Origin: Thermoplasmatota archaeon
GTDB taxonomy: Archaea > Thermoplasmatota > JAQUQK01
DNA length: 6,908 nucleotides
Assembly: GCA_028716125.1 (NCBI GenBank)
Contig: JAQUQK010000100.1
Location: forward strand, 1 to 6,908
Direction of reading: 5' to 3'
Shown: piece by piece, positions 1 through 6,065 of the stretch
Position numbering within the stretch: position 1 is the stretch's first letter
Layout: each line of letters opens with the position of its first letter
Notes under the pieces: model-generated
What the model saw: the letters and a program-made list of their open reading frames with translations, nothing else
What the model was told of the DNA's origin: nothing
Database searches by the model: none
Program-made: the position numbers and the translations under genes

Positions 1-326
1 ATATCGCGGCGGCTGACGCCGGAATACACCTTGGAATTCATGATTATGAGTTGAATCCATTCAAAGTACTCGAATACATGGCGTGCGGAAGGCCGGTTAT
101 AGGCACAAAACGCGGGCTTTCCGAAATAATCGGAGCAAGCGGCGGCGGAATCGCAGTCGATCCTCTTGAGCATGAAAGGAGTGCGGATGCCGTATGCGAT
201 TTTCTGGGCGATGAGGAGCGCATTGCCGCGGCTGTAAAGAATGCGAGAAAATATGTTTCAGAAAAACACAGCTGGGATAAATCAGCATCACTGCTTCGCT
301 CTGTACTTAAGGGCGTGATTGCTTGA
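1..326 (+). CDS. GT4-family glycosyltransferase, C-terminal fragment (5' end outside window)
   Basis: This is the C-terminal part of a retaining glycosyltransferase of the GT4 (GT-B fold) family, which would transfer a sugar from a nucleotide donor during glycan assembly at the cytosolic membrane face. The reading frame is open from base 3 and ends at TGA 324-326, about 107 residues. The frame begins inside the C-terminal Rossmann domain. It shows the donor-binding EX7E motif (E of YEL, seven residues, E of VLEYM) followed by MACGRPVI, where the second Glu and the small-residue turn contact the nucleotide sugar. The stretch after that (GLSEIIGASGGGIAVDP) matches the usual EII-G-G-ahead pattern of GT4 tails, and a helix ending in KHSWDKSASLL closes the domain. 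Donor and acceptor cannot be read from this fragment. The stop overlaps the TTG start of the next gene by three bases, so the two are probably co-translated. A TTG at 51 is internal, not the start. Confidence 0.88.
   Translation, partial: IAAADAGIHLGIHDYELNPFKVLEYMACGRPVIGTKRGLSEIIGASGGGIAVDPLEHERSADAVCDFLGDEERIAAAVKNARKYVSEKHSWDKSASLLRSVLKGVIA
310..319 (+). promoter_or_regulatory. Shine-Dalgarno site deciding the TTG start at 323
   Basis: The bases AGGGCGTGAT contain a 7-of-9 match to the archaeal/bacterial consensus GGAGGTGAT and end three bases before TTG 323. They lie inside the last codons of the upstream glycosyltransferase. Together with the family-typical N-terminus that begins exactly at this codon, they support TTG as the true start. 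Confidence 0.5.
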
Positions 327-1492
327 AGATATGCTATTTGGCTGACGCCGGAAGCATACACACGAAAAGATGGGCTGAGCATTTTGCAAAACAAGGATGC
401 GACGTGCACGTAGTCTCGATGAAGAACGCGGGCAGCAATCAAGTCGGGAATGTAAAATACCATCTTATGAATACAATTCATTCGAAAAGCAGATTCATTA
501 ATTCGCTACTGCGCCCGTTGAACCTTGCGCTTGCGGTTATTGGCACGAAAAAGATGGCGCGCGAAATCAAGCCCGACGTGTTCCACGCCCACTTCGTCGC
601 AGAGTACGGGCTTATTGGCGCGCTTGCGGGATGCCGCCCACTCATAGAATCGGTATGGGGAAGCGACGTTCTCGCATATCCAAAGAAATCAAAAATATGG
701 AAAATGCTTGTCTCGCACGCCCTTAAAAAAGGAGATTCAATAACCACAACCGCGGAATTCATGAAGGGGCATCTCATTGAGAAACTGGGCGCGAGCTCCG
801 AAAAAATAGTCCGCATCCCCTGGGGGATAGATCTTAAAACATTCCATTCCGGCTACTCCGGCGAAGCAAAGAAACTCCGCAAAAGCCTGGATATATCCGA
901 TGAGGCTCCAGTGATACTGAGCCCGCGAAACATGACTCCTATGTACCAGATATTGCATATATTGAATTGCATACCGTTCGTATTGAAGGCCGTGCCCGAT
1001 GCTGTCTTCGTGCTCATGCGGGGATACGGTTCTAAGGAATATGAGGAAGCATTGGCGGGCAGGGCGCGCGAACTCGGCGTATCGGCAAGCACGAGATTCG
1101 TCTCGCGCCAGGTTCCGCCTAAGGAAATGGCGGCCTACTTCAACATGGCGGATGTGTTCATATCCATTCCCAAAACGGATCAGTTTGCAAGCACGATAAT
1201 GGAAGGCATGGCCTGCGGCGCGATTCCTGTCGTGAGCAGAATTGAGCCGTACGGGCAGTACCTGAAGGATGGAAAAAACGCATTCTTCGCAGAGCCGGCC
1301 AATCCAAACGAGCTTGCGGACAGAATAACACATTGCCTGAAGCACCCCGAAGTTAAAAAAAGGTTTTCCGATGTCAATAGGGAGATCATCGAGGAGAACG
1401 AGAACTGGGACAGAAACGCAGAAATAATGAAAGAGCTATATGAGAAATTATCGAATGAAAGGAGCCGCCTGGTAGCTGCCGCGCGAAAATGA
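323..1492 (+). CDS. GT4-family glycosyltransferase with TTG start
   Basis: This is a complete 389-residue GT-B glycosyltransferase, normal length for GT4. The N-terminal acceptor domain starts MKICYLADAGSIHTKRWAEHF, the usual GT4 first strand and Gly-rich loop, with DVFHAHF at about 85-91 and the VWGSD loop at 111-115. PWGID at 166-170 marks the linker region into the C-terminal donor domain. That domain carries SPRNMTPMYQI at 200-210 and the nucleotide-sugar site at 286-305. There the usual EX7E is DX7E (D286 and E294), followed by GMACGAIPVVS. The Asp variant occurs in other GT4 subfamilies and need not be inactivating. I see no signal peptide or membrane span, so it is probably a cytosolic or peripheral enzyme that extends a lipid-linked glycan. 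The start is TTG, overlapping the preceding stop and preceded by GGGCGTGAT. The next gene follows after 24 bases in the same direction. The substrate is unknown. Confidence 0.9.
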   Translation: MKICYLADAGSIHTKRWAEHFAKQGCDVHVVSMKNAGSNQVGNVKYHLMNTIHSKSRFINSLLRPLNLALAVIGTKKMAREIKPDVFHAHFVAEYGLIGALAGCRPLIESVWGSDVLAYPKKSKIWKMLVSHALKKGDSITTTAEFMKGHLIEKLGASSEKIVRIPWGIDLKTFHSGYSGEAKKLRKSLDISDEAPVILSPRNMTPMYQILHILNCIPFVLKAVPDAVFVLMRGYGSKEYEEALAGRARELGVSASTRFVSRQVPPKEMAAYFNMADVFISIPKTDQFASTIMEGMACGAIPVVSRIEPYGQYLKDGKNAFFAEPANPNELADRITHCLKHPEVKKRFSDVNREIIEENENWDRNAEIMKELYEKLSNERSRLVAAARK

Positions 1493-1516
1493 AGGATTCG
1501 AAAAAGAGAGATTCAG

Positions 1517-2656
1517 ATGAAATTCAAAATACCCATGTTCAAGATATACTGGGATGAAAACGACGTAAAAAGCGTTACCGATGTGATCAAGCGAGGAACG
1601 TATTGGGCCACCGGGCCGGAGATTGCAAAATTTGAAGAAAAAATTTCACAATATGTTGGTGCAAAGTATGCAGCAGCATTCAATTCGGGCGCATCCGCAC
1701 TTCATGCAATGATGATGGCGCATGGCATTAAGCCCAAGGATGAGGTTATAGTTCCATCGTTTACATTTATAGCAACGGCAAATGCGCCCCTGTTCGTGGG
1801 GGCGAAGCCCGTATTCGCGGAGATAGAGGATAAAACATACGGCCTGGACCCACAAGACGTCAAAAAAAGAATAACTCGAAAAACCAAGGCGATTATGCCG
1901 ATACATTATGGCGGATGCCCATGCATGATCAAGGAACTCAATGAAATTGCAGAAGAGAAAGATTTGCTCCTCCTCGAAGATGCCGCGGAATCTCTTGGTG
2001 CGCGCATTGGACGGAAAACGGTCGGAACTTTTGGCGATTCGGCCATGTTCAGCTTCTGCCAAAACAAGATAATAACTACCGGCGAGGGCGGAATAGTGGT
2101 TACGGATTCGCTTGAAACGTACAAGATCCTTAAACTTTTGTCATCGCATGGAAGACCGGAAACACAGGACTACTTCTCGTCCACTGAGCCGATGGATTAC
2201 ATAACCGTGGGGTATAATTTCCGCATGTCAAGCATTACCGCTGCGCTTGGCATTTCGCAGCTTGGAAAGATTGAGAAAATAATAGAAATGAGAAGGAATA
2301 TTGCCTCAAAGCTCGACAGGCGCATTTCGGAAATTGAGGGCGTTTCGCCAATGCTCCCACCGGAAAGATATTACAACGTGTATCAAATGTACACAATCCA
2401 GGTGAATGACCGCAAGGACCGGGACGGGCTGCAGCGCCACCTCTCCAAGAAAGGCATAATGACCAAGATATATTTTTCGCCGATACATCTCACGCATTTT
2501 TATAGAAATGCTTTTGGATATAAAGATGGAGATCTGCCAGTAACTGAAGATATATCCAGACATGTCATCTCTCTTCCGATATATCCTGATCTAGGCGATG
2601 CGGATGTGGATTATATCTCACAGAGCATTGCAGAATTTTTCAGGGGTGAAAAATGA
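1517..2656 (+). CDS. DegT/DnrJ/EryC1/StrS-family PLP-dependent sugar aminotransferase
   Basis: This 379-residue protein, full length for the family, would transfer an amino group from an amino-acid donor (usually glutamate) to a keto carbon of a nucleotide-linked sugar. Visible fold-type-I features are FNSGASALHAMM at 55-66 (PLP phosphate loop), VPSFTFIATANA at 79-90, EDAAESLGA at 154-162 with D155 for the PLP pyridine nitrogen, and SFCQNKIITTGEGG at 179-192, where K184 should form the Schiff base. GYNFRMSSITAALG follows, as in perosamine-synthase-type C4 aminotransferases, and HVISLPIYPDL is the usual C-terminal signature. Next to the dehydratase downstream it most plausibly aminates C4 of a 4-keto-6-deoxy-HexNAc nucleotide; a 3-amino product is an alternative. 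ATG 1517 is preceded by only a weak purine-rich AGAGAG. The frame upstream stays open only back to the stop of the previous gene, with no other ATG. It ends in an ATGA overlap with the dehydratase. Confidence 0.93.
   Translation: MKFKIPMFKIYWDENDVKSVTDVIKRGTYWATGPEIAKFEEKISQYVGAKYAAAFNSGASALHAMMMAHGIKPKDEVIVPSFTFIATANAPLFVGAKPVFAEIEDKTYGLDPQDVKKRITRKTKAIMPIHYGGCPCMIKELNEIAEEKDLLLLEDAAESLGARIGRKTVGTFGDSAMFSFCQNKIITTGEGGIVVTDSLETYKILKLLSSHGRPETQDYFSSTEPMDYITVGYNFRMSSITAALGISQLGKIEKIIEMRRNIASKLDRRISEIEGVSPMLPPERYYNVYQMYTIQVNDRKDRDGLQRHLSKKGIMTKIYFSPIHLTHFYRNAFGYKDGDLPVTEDISRHVISLPIYPDLGDADVDYISQSIAEFFRGEK
2643..2649 (+). promoter_or_regulatory. Shine-Dalgarno site GGGGTGA for the dehydratase gene
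   Basis: GGGGTGA differs by one base from GGAGGTGA and lies three bases before ATG 2653, inside the end of the aminotransferase gene. A second in-frame ATG at 2665 is 15 bases away, too far for good pairing. The site therefore favours 2653 and coupled translation, although the 3-base spacing is short. Confidence 0.45.
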
Positions 2657-3678
2657 AAAACGAAATGAGTGGAAAGACTATTTTGGTGACTGGCGGAACC
2701 GGATCCATAGGCAGCGAAATAGTAAAACAGCTTCTCGAATACGACGTCAGAAAAGTCATTGTTTTCAGCAGGGACGAATTGAAGCATTTCATGATGAAGA
2801 AAAGAATCCTGGACCCGCGCCTTGAAACCGTTGTGGGCGACATAAGGGATATCTCGAGCGTCCAGAGGATTTTTGACCGGGAGAAGATAGACCTGATATA
2901 CCACGCCGCTGCGATGAAGCACGTCGTTGTGTGCGAGGATTTTCCTACAGAATGTACGAAGACCAATGTCATCGGAACCCAGAACATAGTGGATTTGGCG
3001 GTAAAAAACAAAGTACCGAAGATGATAACGATAAGCACGGACAAGGCAGCGTATCCCGTCAATGCCATGGGCGCATCCAAATTCATAGCCGAGAGGATCA
3101 CCCTCAACTCTGGATATTCGTGCGTAAGATTCGGGAACGTCGCGAATTCGAGAGGGTCTGTCATTCCCGTATTCATTGACAACATAATCAACAGGAAACC
3201 GCTGACGATAACTGATCCCGCCGTCACCCGCTTCATAATTGATATTCCCGACGCAGTCAGGCTCGTCATAAAGGCCACCGAGAATGCGCATGGGGGAGAT
3301 TTGTTCATCCTGAAGATGCGGGCTTTCAGGCTCGGCGATCTGCTGGAAGTCATGCTCGAAAGGATTGCGCCAAAACTCGGAATTGCTCCGCACAGCATAA
3401 AGGTCGAACAAGTCGGGCTTGTTCCGGGCGAGAAGATGCATGAAGACCTCATAAATGCGACCGAGGCGAAGCGCACTTACGAATTGGACGGGATGTATGC
3501 AGTTCTGGGAAAGGATGCAAGCGCCAGCAGCTATGGCAAGATAAAGGCTGTGAAAATAGAGGCATACACGTCGAAGGACGCGCGGCTACTGTCCAAGGAC
3601 GAGATAGAGCGCATGGTATTGCAGTATTGCGAGAAGTACATGGCCAAAGGCGGTCTTGAAAATGGAATCGTTTATTGA
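2653..3678 (+). CDS. UDP-N-acetylglucosamine 4,6-dehydratase-like enzyme (extended SDR, CapE/FnlA/WbjB type, MxxxK variant)
   Basis: This 341-residue soluble extended short-chain dehydrogenase/reductase belongs to the polysaccharide_biosynthesis (CapD-like) family. It is predicted to use bound NADP to convert UDP-GlcNAc to a 4-keto-6-deoxy sugar, possibly with C5 epimerisation. The Rossmann motif is TGGTGSIG at 13-20, GDIRD is at 62-66, and the cofactor-binding YHAAAMKH is at 83-90. The active-site loop STDKAAYPVNAMGASK at 128-143 places T129, D130 and K131 as in known dehydratases. The usual YxxxK Tyr is Met here (M139, K143), as in CapE/FnlA and membrane-bound WbpM-type enzymes and unlike PseB. 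RFGNVANSRGSVIPVF at 159-174 and LTITDPAVTRF at 184-194 are strong family signatures. There is no N-terminal membrane domain, so it is the short form. ATG 2653 overlaps the aminotransferase stop, and the 3' end overlaps the acetyltransferase gene, suggesting three consecutive steps of one pathway. Confidence 0.9.
   Translation: MKNEMSGKTILVTGGTGSIGSEIVKQLLEYDVRKVIVFSRDELKHFMMKKRILDPRLETVVGDIRDISSVQRIFDREKIDLIYHAAAMKHVVVCEDFPTECTKTNVIGTQNIVDLAVKNKVPKMITISTDKAAYPVNAMGASKFIAERITLNSGYSCVRFGNVANSRGSVIPVFIDNIINRKPLTITDPAVTRFIIDIPDAVRLVIKATENAHGGDLFILKMRAFRLGDLLEVMLERIAPKLGIAPHSIKVEQVGLVPGEKMHEDLINATEAKRTYELDGMYAVLGKDASASSYGKIKAVKIEAYTSKDARLLSKDEIERMVLQYCEKYMAKGGLENGIVY
3647..3654 (+). promoter_or_regulatory. 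Shine-Dalgarno site AAGGCGGT for the acetyltransferase gene
   Basis: AAGGCGGT differs from AAGGAGGT at one position and lies seven bases before ATG 3662 but only one base before the alternative TTG 3656. The spacing favours the ATG. The site lies within the last codons of the dehydratase gene. Confidence 0.4.
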
Positions 3679-4210
3679 TGAGAGCACAGGCGAGAATGCC
3701 AAACGAAGGCTCAAGTCGTGCGGCGATGATGTAAAAATATTCCCGCTCGCCAAGATAGTTAAGGCCGAACAGGTTGAAATAGGCGACCATTCGATGATTG
3801 ACGATTTCACTTTCATCAACGGCGGAAGAGGCATTAAAATAGGACGATATGCCCATATTGCATCATTTGTCAGCATCATCGGAGGCGGTGAACTGGTCCT
3901 TGGCGACTATTGCGTTATCGCCTGCGGGGCTAGGATACTAACAGGAACAGACAGCTATCGTGGCGGCAGAAGAATGTCAACGGCACTTCCGAAGGAGCAA
4001 AGGAACGTCATCGTTGGAAAGGTCATCGTTGGAAAGGACGCTTTTATTGGCACGAATGTTGTGGTTCACCCAAACGTAACCATAGGCGAAGGCGCCATAA
4101 TTGGGAGCAACAGCCTTGTCCTGAAAGATGTCAAGCCGTGGACAATAAATGTTGGAAGTCCTTGCAAAAAGATAGGCGAGCGCCCTCGCCCGGTTGTGAA
4201 GGACATTTGA
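3662..4210 (+). CDS. Left-handed beta-helix (hexapeptide-repeat) acetyltransferase
   Basis: This 182-residue protein is made largely of isoleucine-patch hexapeptide repeats and is predicted to be a trimeric acetyl-CoA-dependent acyltransferase. Repeats run from about residue 35 (VEIGDHSMIDDF, IKIGRYAHIASF, LVLGDYCVIACG, VIVGKDAFIGTN, VTIGEGAIIGSN) to the exit motif VGSPCKKIGERP at 164-174. The variable loop TGTDSYRGGRRMSTALP at 94-110 lacks the HDH motif of classic O-acetyltransferases. It resembles the SDD-Y/F-SG loop of acetyltransferases in sugar clusters; H65 (GRYAHIAS) is a possible catalytic base. Unlike PglD-type enzymes there is no N-terminal Rossmann half. I infer N-acetylation of the amino sugar made by the two upstream enzymes; O-acetylation of a glycan is the alternative. 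ATG 3662 is chosen because AAGGCGGT (3647-3654) lies seven bases upstream. An in-frame TTG at 3656 would add two residues. It overlaps the dehydratase gene by 17 bases. Confidence 0.88.
   Translation: MESFIDESTGENAKRRLKSCGDDVKIFPLAKIVKAEQVEIGDHSMIDDFTFINGGRGIKIGRYAHIASFVSIIGGGELVLGDYCVIACGARILTGTDSYRGGRRMSTALPKEQRNVIVGKVIVGKDAFIGTNVVVHPNVTIGEGAIIGSNSLVLKDVKPWTINVGSPCKKIGERPRPVVKDI
4007..4036 (+). repeat. Exact 15-bp tandem repeat within the acetyltransferase gene (2 copies)
   Basis: The unit GTCATCGTTGGAAAG occurs twice back to back (4007-4021 and 4022-4036). It is in phase with translation and gives the duplicated peptide VIVGK-VIVGK at residues 106-115 or 107-116 depending on phase. Hexapeptide enzymes naturally repeat I/V-G patterns here, so the protein length looks normal. 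The exact identity at the DNA level is what makes it notable. Confidence 0.9.
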
Positions 4211-4215
4211 TTGCG

Positions 4216-4244
4216 TTTTATTTAATTGCAGCATTTTTTATTTT
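4216..4244 (+). terminator. Oligo-T termination region between convergent genes
   Basis: The plus strand after the acetyltransferase stop carries T4, T3, T6 and T4 runs with no convincing hairpin, which is the usual form of archaeal intrinsic terminators. It would end the five-gene plus-strand operon. The convergent minus-strand gene ends at TAA 4240-4238 within this tract, and no comparable T-run is visible on the minus strand for that gene. Confidence 0.4.
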
Positions 4245-5971
4245 AAGCCAAGCATTCCCACGGCCTTCGCTAACGTTATGGCTTGAGTTTTTTCTAGGAG
4301 TTTTCCTTCTCGAAACAGCATTTTGCAATCTTCCATTATCTCTGGATAACTCGCAAGACTATCTATGCTTTCATCGAAAAGACGCTGTATGTTCTGTCGA
4401 AGGCGGGGGTTGGTCTTCCACCAGTATCCTGTAGGGTTCATGCTTGACCTTTTGCCGCCGATGAATTTGCGGTATGCAGCAAGCGCCTTGCCGTAAAATT
4501 CCAAAATGAATAGCGGCCATTTCAGAGAGAGGCCGTATTTCTCCCAGGCATATTTTGAGAATCCTGGCAGGCGCTGCCTCAGCCATTTTAGGTATATTCT
4601 CTCCTTGAACCTTATTCGCGGATGTATATTCATGGCATAGTCAAGAAAATCAATGAAGAGAAACGGCGATGAGTATTCGGCAAACTGCTCTGCCATTCGA
4701 TATCCGTTGAAAACCCCGTTTATGCATCGCTCGTAGAATGCGAACAACTCGTCATTTTCATACTTGAACTCATTGGCATCCACAAATCGCTTGAGCTTCT
4801 CGACCAGCTTCGACGAGTATACTATCTTGCTCCATATTTTCTCGTCTACTGGACTGTGGAATCCACCCCTCAAATAAGAGCCGAGAACTAAATCGCCTAT
4901 CTGCCCGGTGTGCACCATTCCAAAACCTTTGGATGATTGCGATTTCATGCAGTTGTACATATGGGCGGAGCCGCCATAAAACATCAGCCCGCCATTCGAA
5001 TTTATTATGTCTTCAACGTGTTTCGAAAAATAGTCGCCGCCATCGAGAGGATAGAACGTAAAATTCATTTTTTTGTCATGGCAGATATTTCTTGCGATCG
5101 TTTCGTCCATGCTGCCAGTTTGAGAAAATGTGAAGCAGTCGGATTTGAAACCCATGTCATATGCAAAACCAACGTTTGCCCTTGAGTCAAGCCCTCCGCT
5201 CAATGTTGCGAGATGCCGATATCCATATTCTGCGTCCTTTTCGTATTCCATTTTCACGGCTTCGCGAAAGCGTACGTCCAGTTCATTGATTATCTCTTTT
5301 TCTTCCCCGCTAACATAGGAAGTGTTTGACAATTTGTAATACTCCTCAAGCAATATCCTGCCATTTTTGTAAAACAATACGTTCCCGGGGGGAATTTTCT
5401 TTACTTCCTTGATCAGGGTTCTGTTCCCGAGCATGAATCCGCAAGTCAGCATGCAGTATGCGCCGCCAAAATCAAGGCTTGGGTAAAAACCAGCCTTTCT
5501 CATTCCCTCAGCAACGGCCTTTAACTGAGAGGCGAATATCAGAGCCCCAGAAAAATCATCATGAAAATAATACACGGGCTTGGACGCAAGATGATCGGTG
5601 AAAACTAGAATTTTATTGCCGCCCTCGGAACAGATAAAGCCGGAAAAGTTTCCCCTCATCTCCACTGGGAATTTGTTTCCGTGTCTCTGTCGCATTGCAA
5701 GAATCAGCTCGCCGAAATTTTCTGCGCGGTAGTTTTTCAAAAGGGATTTTAAGTTCAGCGTAATTCCGTCTGTGCATACAAGATCTTTGCCGACAATTGT
5801 GAAAATCTTATCATTCTTGAACTTGTCAACTGAAAATCTCCCCAAAACCGCCTTTCCGATTTTGGCGCGGTCTTTTAGATACCCGATGCCAGGCTCTTTA
5901 TGGAATTCCGAAGAAAGATCAAGATTGGAATATATCCATTTTTCCGATACTGCGCCCCATATGCCTGGAAT
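4238..5971 (-). CDS. Asparagine-synthase-like amidotransferase with degenerate class II glutaminase domain; probable ATT start
   Basis: This asparagine-synthetase-family protein is predicted to adenylate a carboxylate with ATP and form an amide. Numbering from ATT 5971 gives 577 residues. An N-terminal class II GATase-like domain begins (M)PGIWGAVS, where functional enzymes have MCGI; the nucleophilic Cys is Pro, and the RGPD and NGE signatures are absent. It ends with RGNFSGF, DHLASKPVYYFH and FASQLKAVAEG at about 106-156, then KKIPPGNVLFYKNG near 191-204. The synthetase domain has the pyrophosphate loop SGGLDSR at 258-264, SMDETIARN near 287-295, and HTGQIGDLVLGSY near 354-366 in place of SGEGADELFGGY. 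Between the stop at 5995-5993 and TTG 5845 there is no ATG, GTG or TTG in frame, and TTG would cut away 42 family-like residues. ATT 5971 follows GGAG by eight bases. The amide acceptor is unknown; in a glycan locus a uronic acid is plausible, and beta-lactam- or lasso-cyclase-like chemistry is possible but unsupported. Confidence 0.85.
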   Translation of the reverse strand: MPGIWGAVSEKWIYSNLDLSSEFHKEPGIGYLKDRAKIGKAVLGRFSVDKFKNDKIFTIVGKDLVCTDGITLNLKSLLKNYRAENFGELILAMRQRHGNKFPVEMRGNFSGFICSEGGNKILVFTDHLASKPVYYFHDDFSGALIFASQLKAVAEGMRKAGFYPSLDFGGAYCMLTCGFMLGNRTLIKEVKKIPPGNVLFYKNGRILLEEYYKLSNTSYVSGEEKEIINELDVRFREAVKMEYEKDAEYGYRHLATLSGGLDSRANVGFAYDMGFKSDCFTFSQTGSMDETIARNICHDKKMNFTFYPLDGGDYFSKHVEDIINSNGGLMFYGGSAHMYNCMKSQSSKGFGMVHTGQIGDLVLGSYLRGGFHSPVDEKIWSKIVYSSKLVEKLKRFVDANEFKYENDELFAFYERCINGVFNGYRMAEQFAEYSSPFLFIDFLDYAMNIHPRIRFKERIYLKWLRQRLPGFSKYAWEKYGLSLKWPLFILEFYGKALAAYRKFIGGKRSSMNPTGYWWKTNPRLRQNIQRLFDESIDSLASYPEIMEDCKMLFREGKLLEKTQAITLAKAVGMLGLK

Positions 5972-5973
5972 AA

Positions 5974-5983
5974 CACCATCTCC
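5974..5983 (-). promoter_or_regulatory. Shine-Dalgarno site GGAGATGGTG deciding the ATT start
   Basis: On the minus strand GGAG at 5983-5980 lies eight bases before ATT 5971. The whole element GGAGATGGTG resembles GGAGGTGAT. It supports initiation at ATT, because the next conventional start candidate (TTG 5845) has only the weaker purine run GGAAAGG (5857-5851) five bases upstream. The ATG embedded in the element (5979-5977) is in another frame and opens only 34 codons. Confidence 0.5.
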
Positions 5984-6012
5984 GCACGATGACTAATGTG
6001 AAGCGTGAATTT

Positions 6013-6030
6013 ATTCTTTTAGAAAAGAAT
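6013..6030. repeat. Perfect 18-bp inverted repeat (8-2-8), candidate operator
   Basis: ATTCTTTT and AAAAGAAT are exact reverse complements separated by AG. The element lies between the inferred minus-strand TATA-like box and the start of the asparagine-synthase-like gene, a position where a bound repressor would block that gene. It could serve the adjacent winged-helix regulator, since homodimeric winged-helix proteins bind such palindromes. A+T composition makes chance palindromes easier to obtain. Confidence 0.5.
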
Positions 6031-6065
6031 TTAGAAAATAAATTAATATTGATAATCTTTTTAAC

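Noticed and set aside
737..1345. A 202-codon minus-strand open frame opposite the second glycosyltransferase.
   Set aside because: It is wholly antisense to a confident GT4 gene, is rich in Arg, His, Cys and Tyr without domain pattern, and has no initiation signal.
2611..3476. Two long minus-strand open frames (about 276 and 278 codons) opposite the dehydratase gene.
   Set aside because: They are antisense shadows of a clear SDR coding sequence, with no recognisable domains and no Shine-Dalgarno or promoter. Their length follows from codon bias on the coding strand.
4225..4240. A possible hairpin around TGCAGCA as a bacterial-type terminator.
   Set aside because: The potential stem is only two to three base pairs. 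The T-runs alone are the credible signal.
4138..4434. A 98-codon plus-strand frame spanning the convergent junction.
   Set aside because: It starts inside the acetyltransferase and runs antisense through the end of the asparagine-synthase-like gene. Its hydrophobic stretch comes from the T-rich intergenic tract and it has no start signal.
4238..5845. Taking TTG 5845 as the start of the asparagine-synthase-like protein.
   Set aside because: It removes the PGIWG N-terminus and about 42 residues of a family-typical domain, and its upstream purine run is weaker than GGAG before ATT. It remains the fallback if ATT initiation is disproved.
5875..5979. A 34-codon minus-strand ORF starting at ATG 5979 within the Shine-Dalgarno element of the asparagine-synthase-like gene.
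   Set aside because: It is in a different frame, has no recognisable product, stops at 5875, and its ATG is part of the GGAGATGGTG element. Its sequence is explained by the overlapping GATase-like frame.
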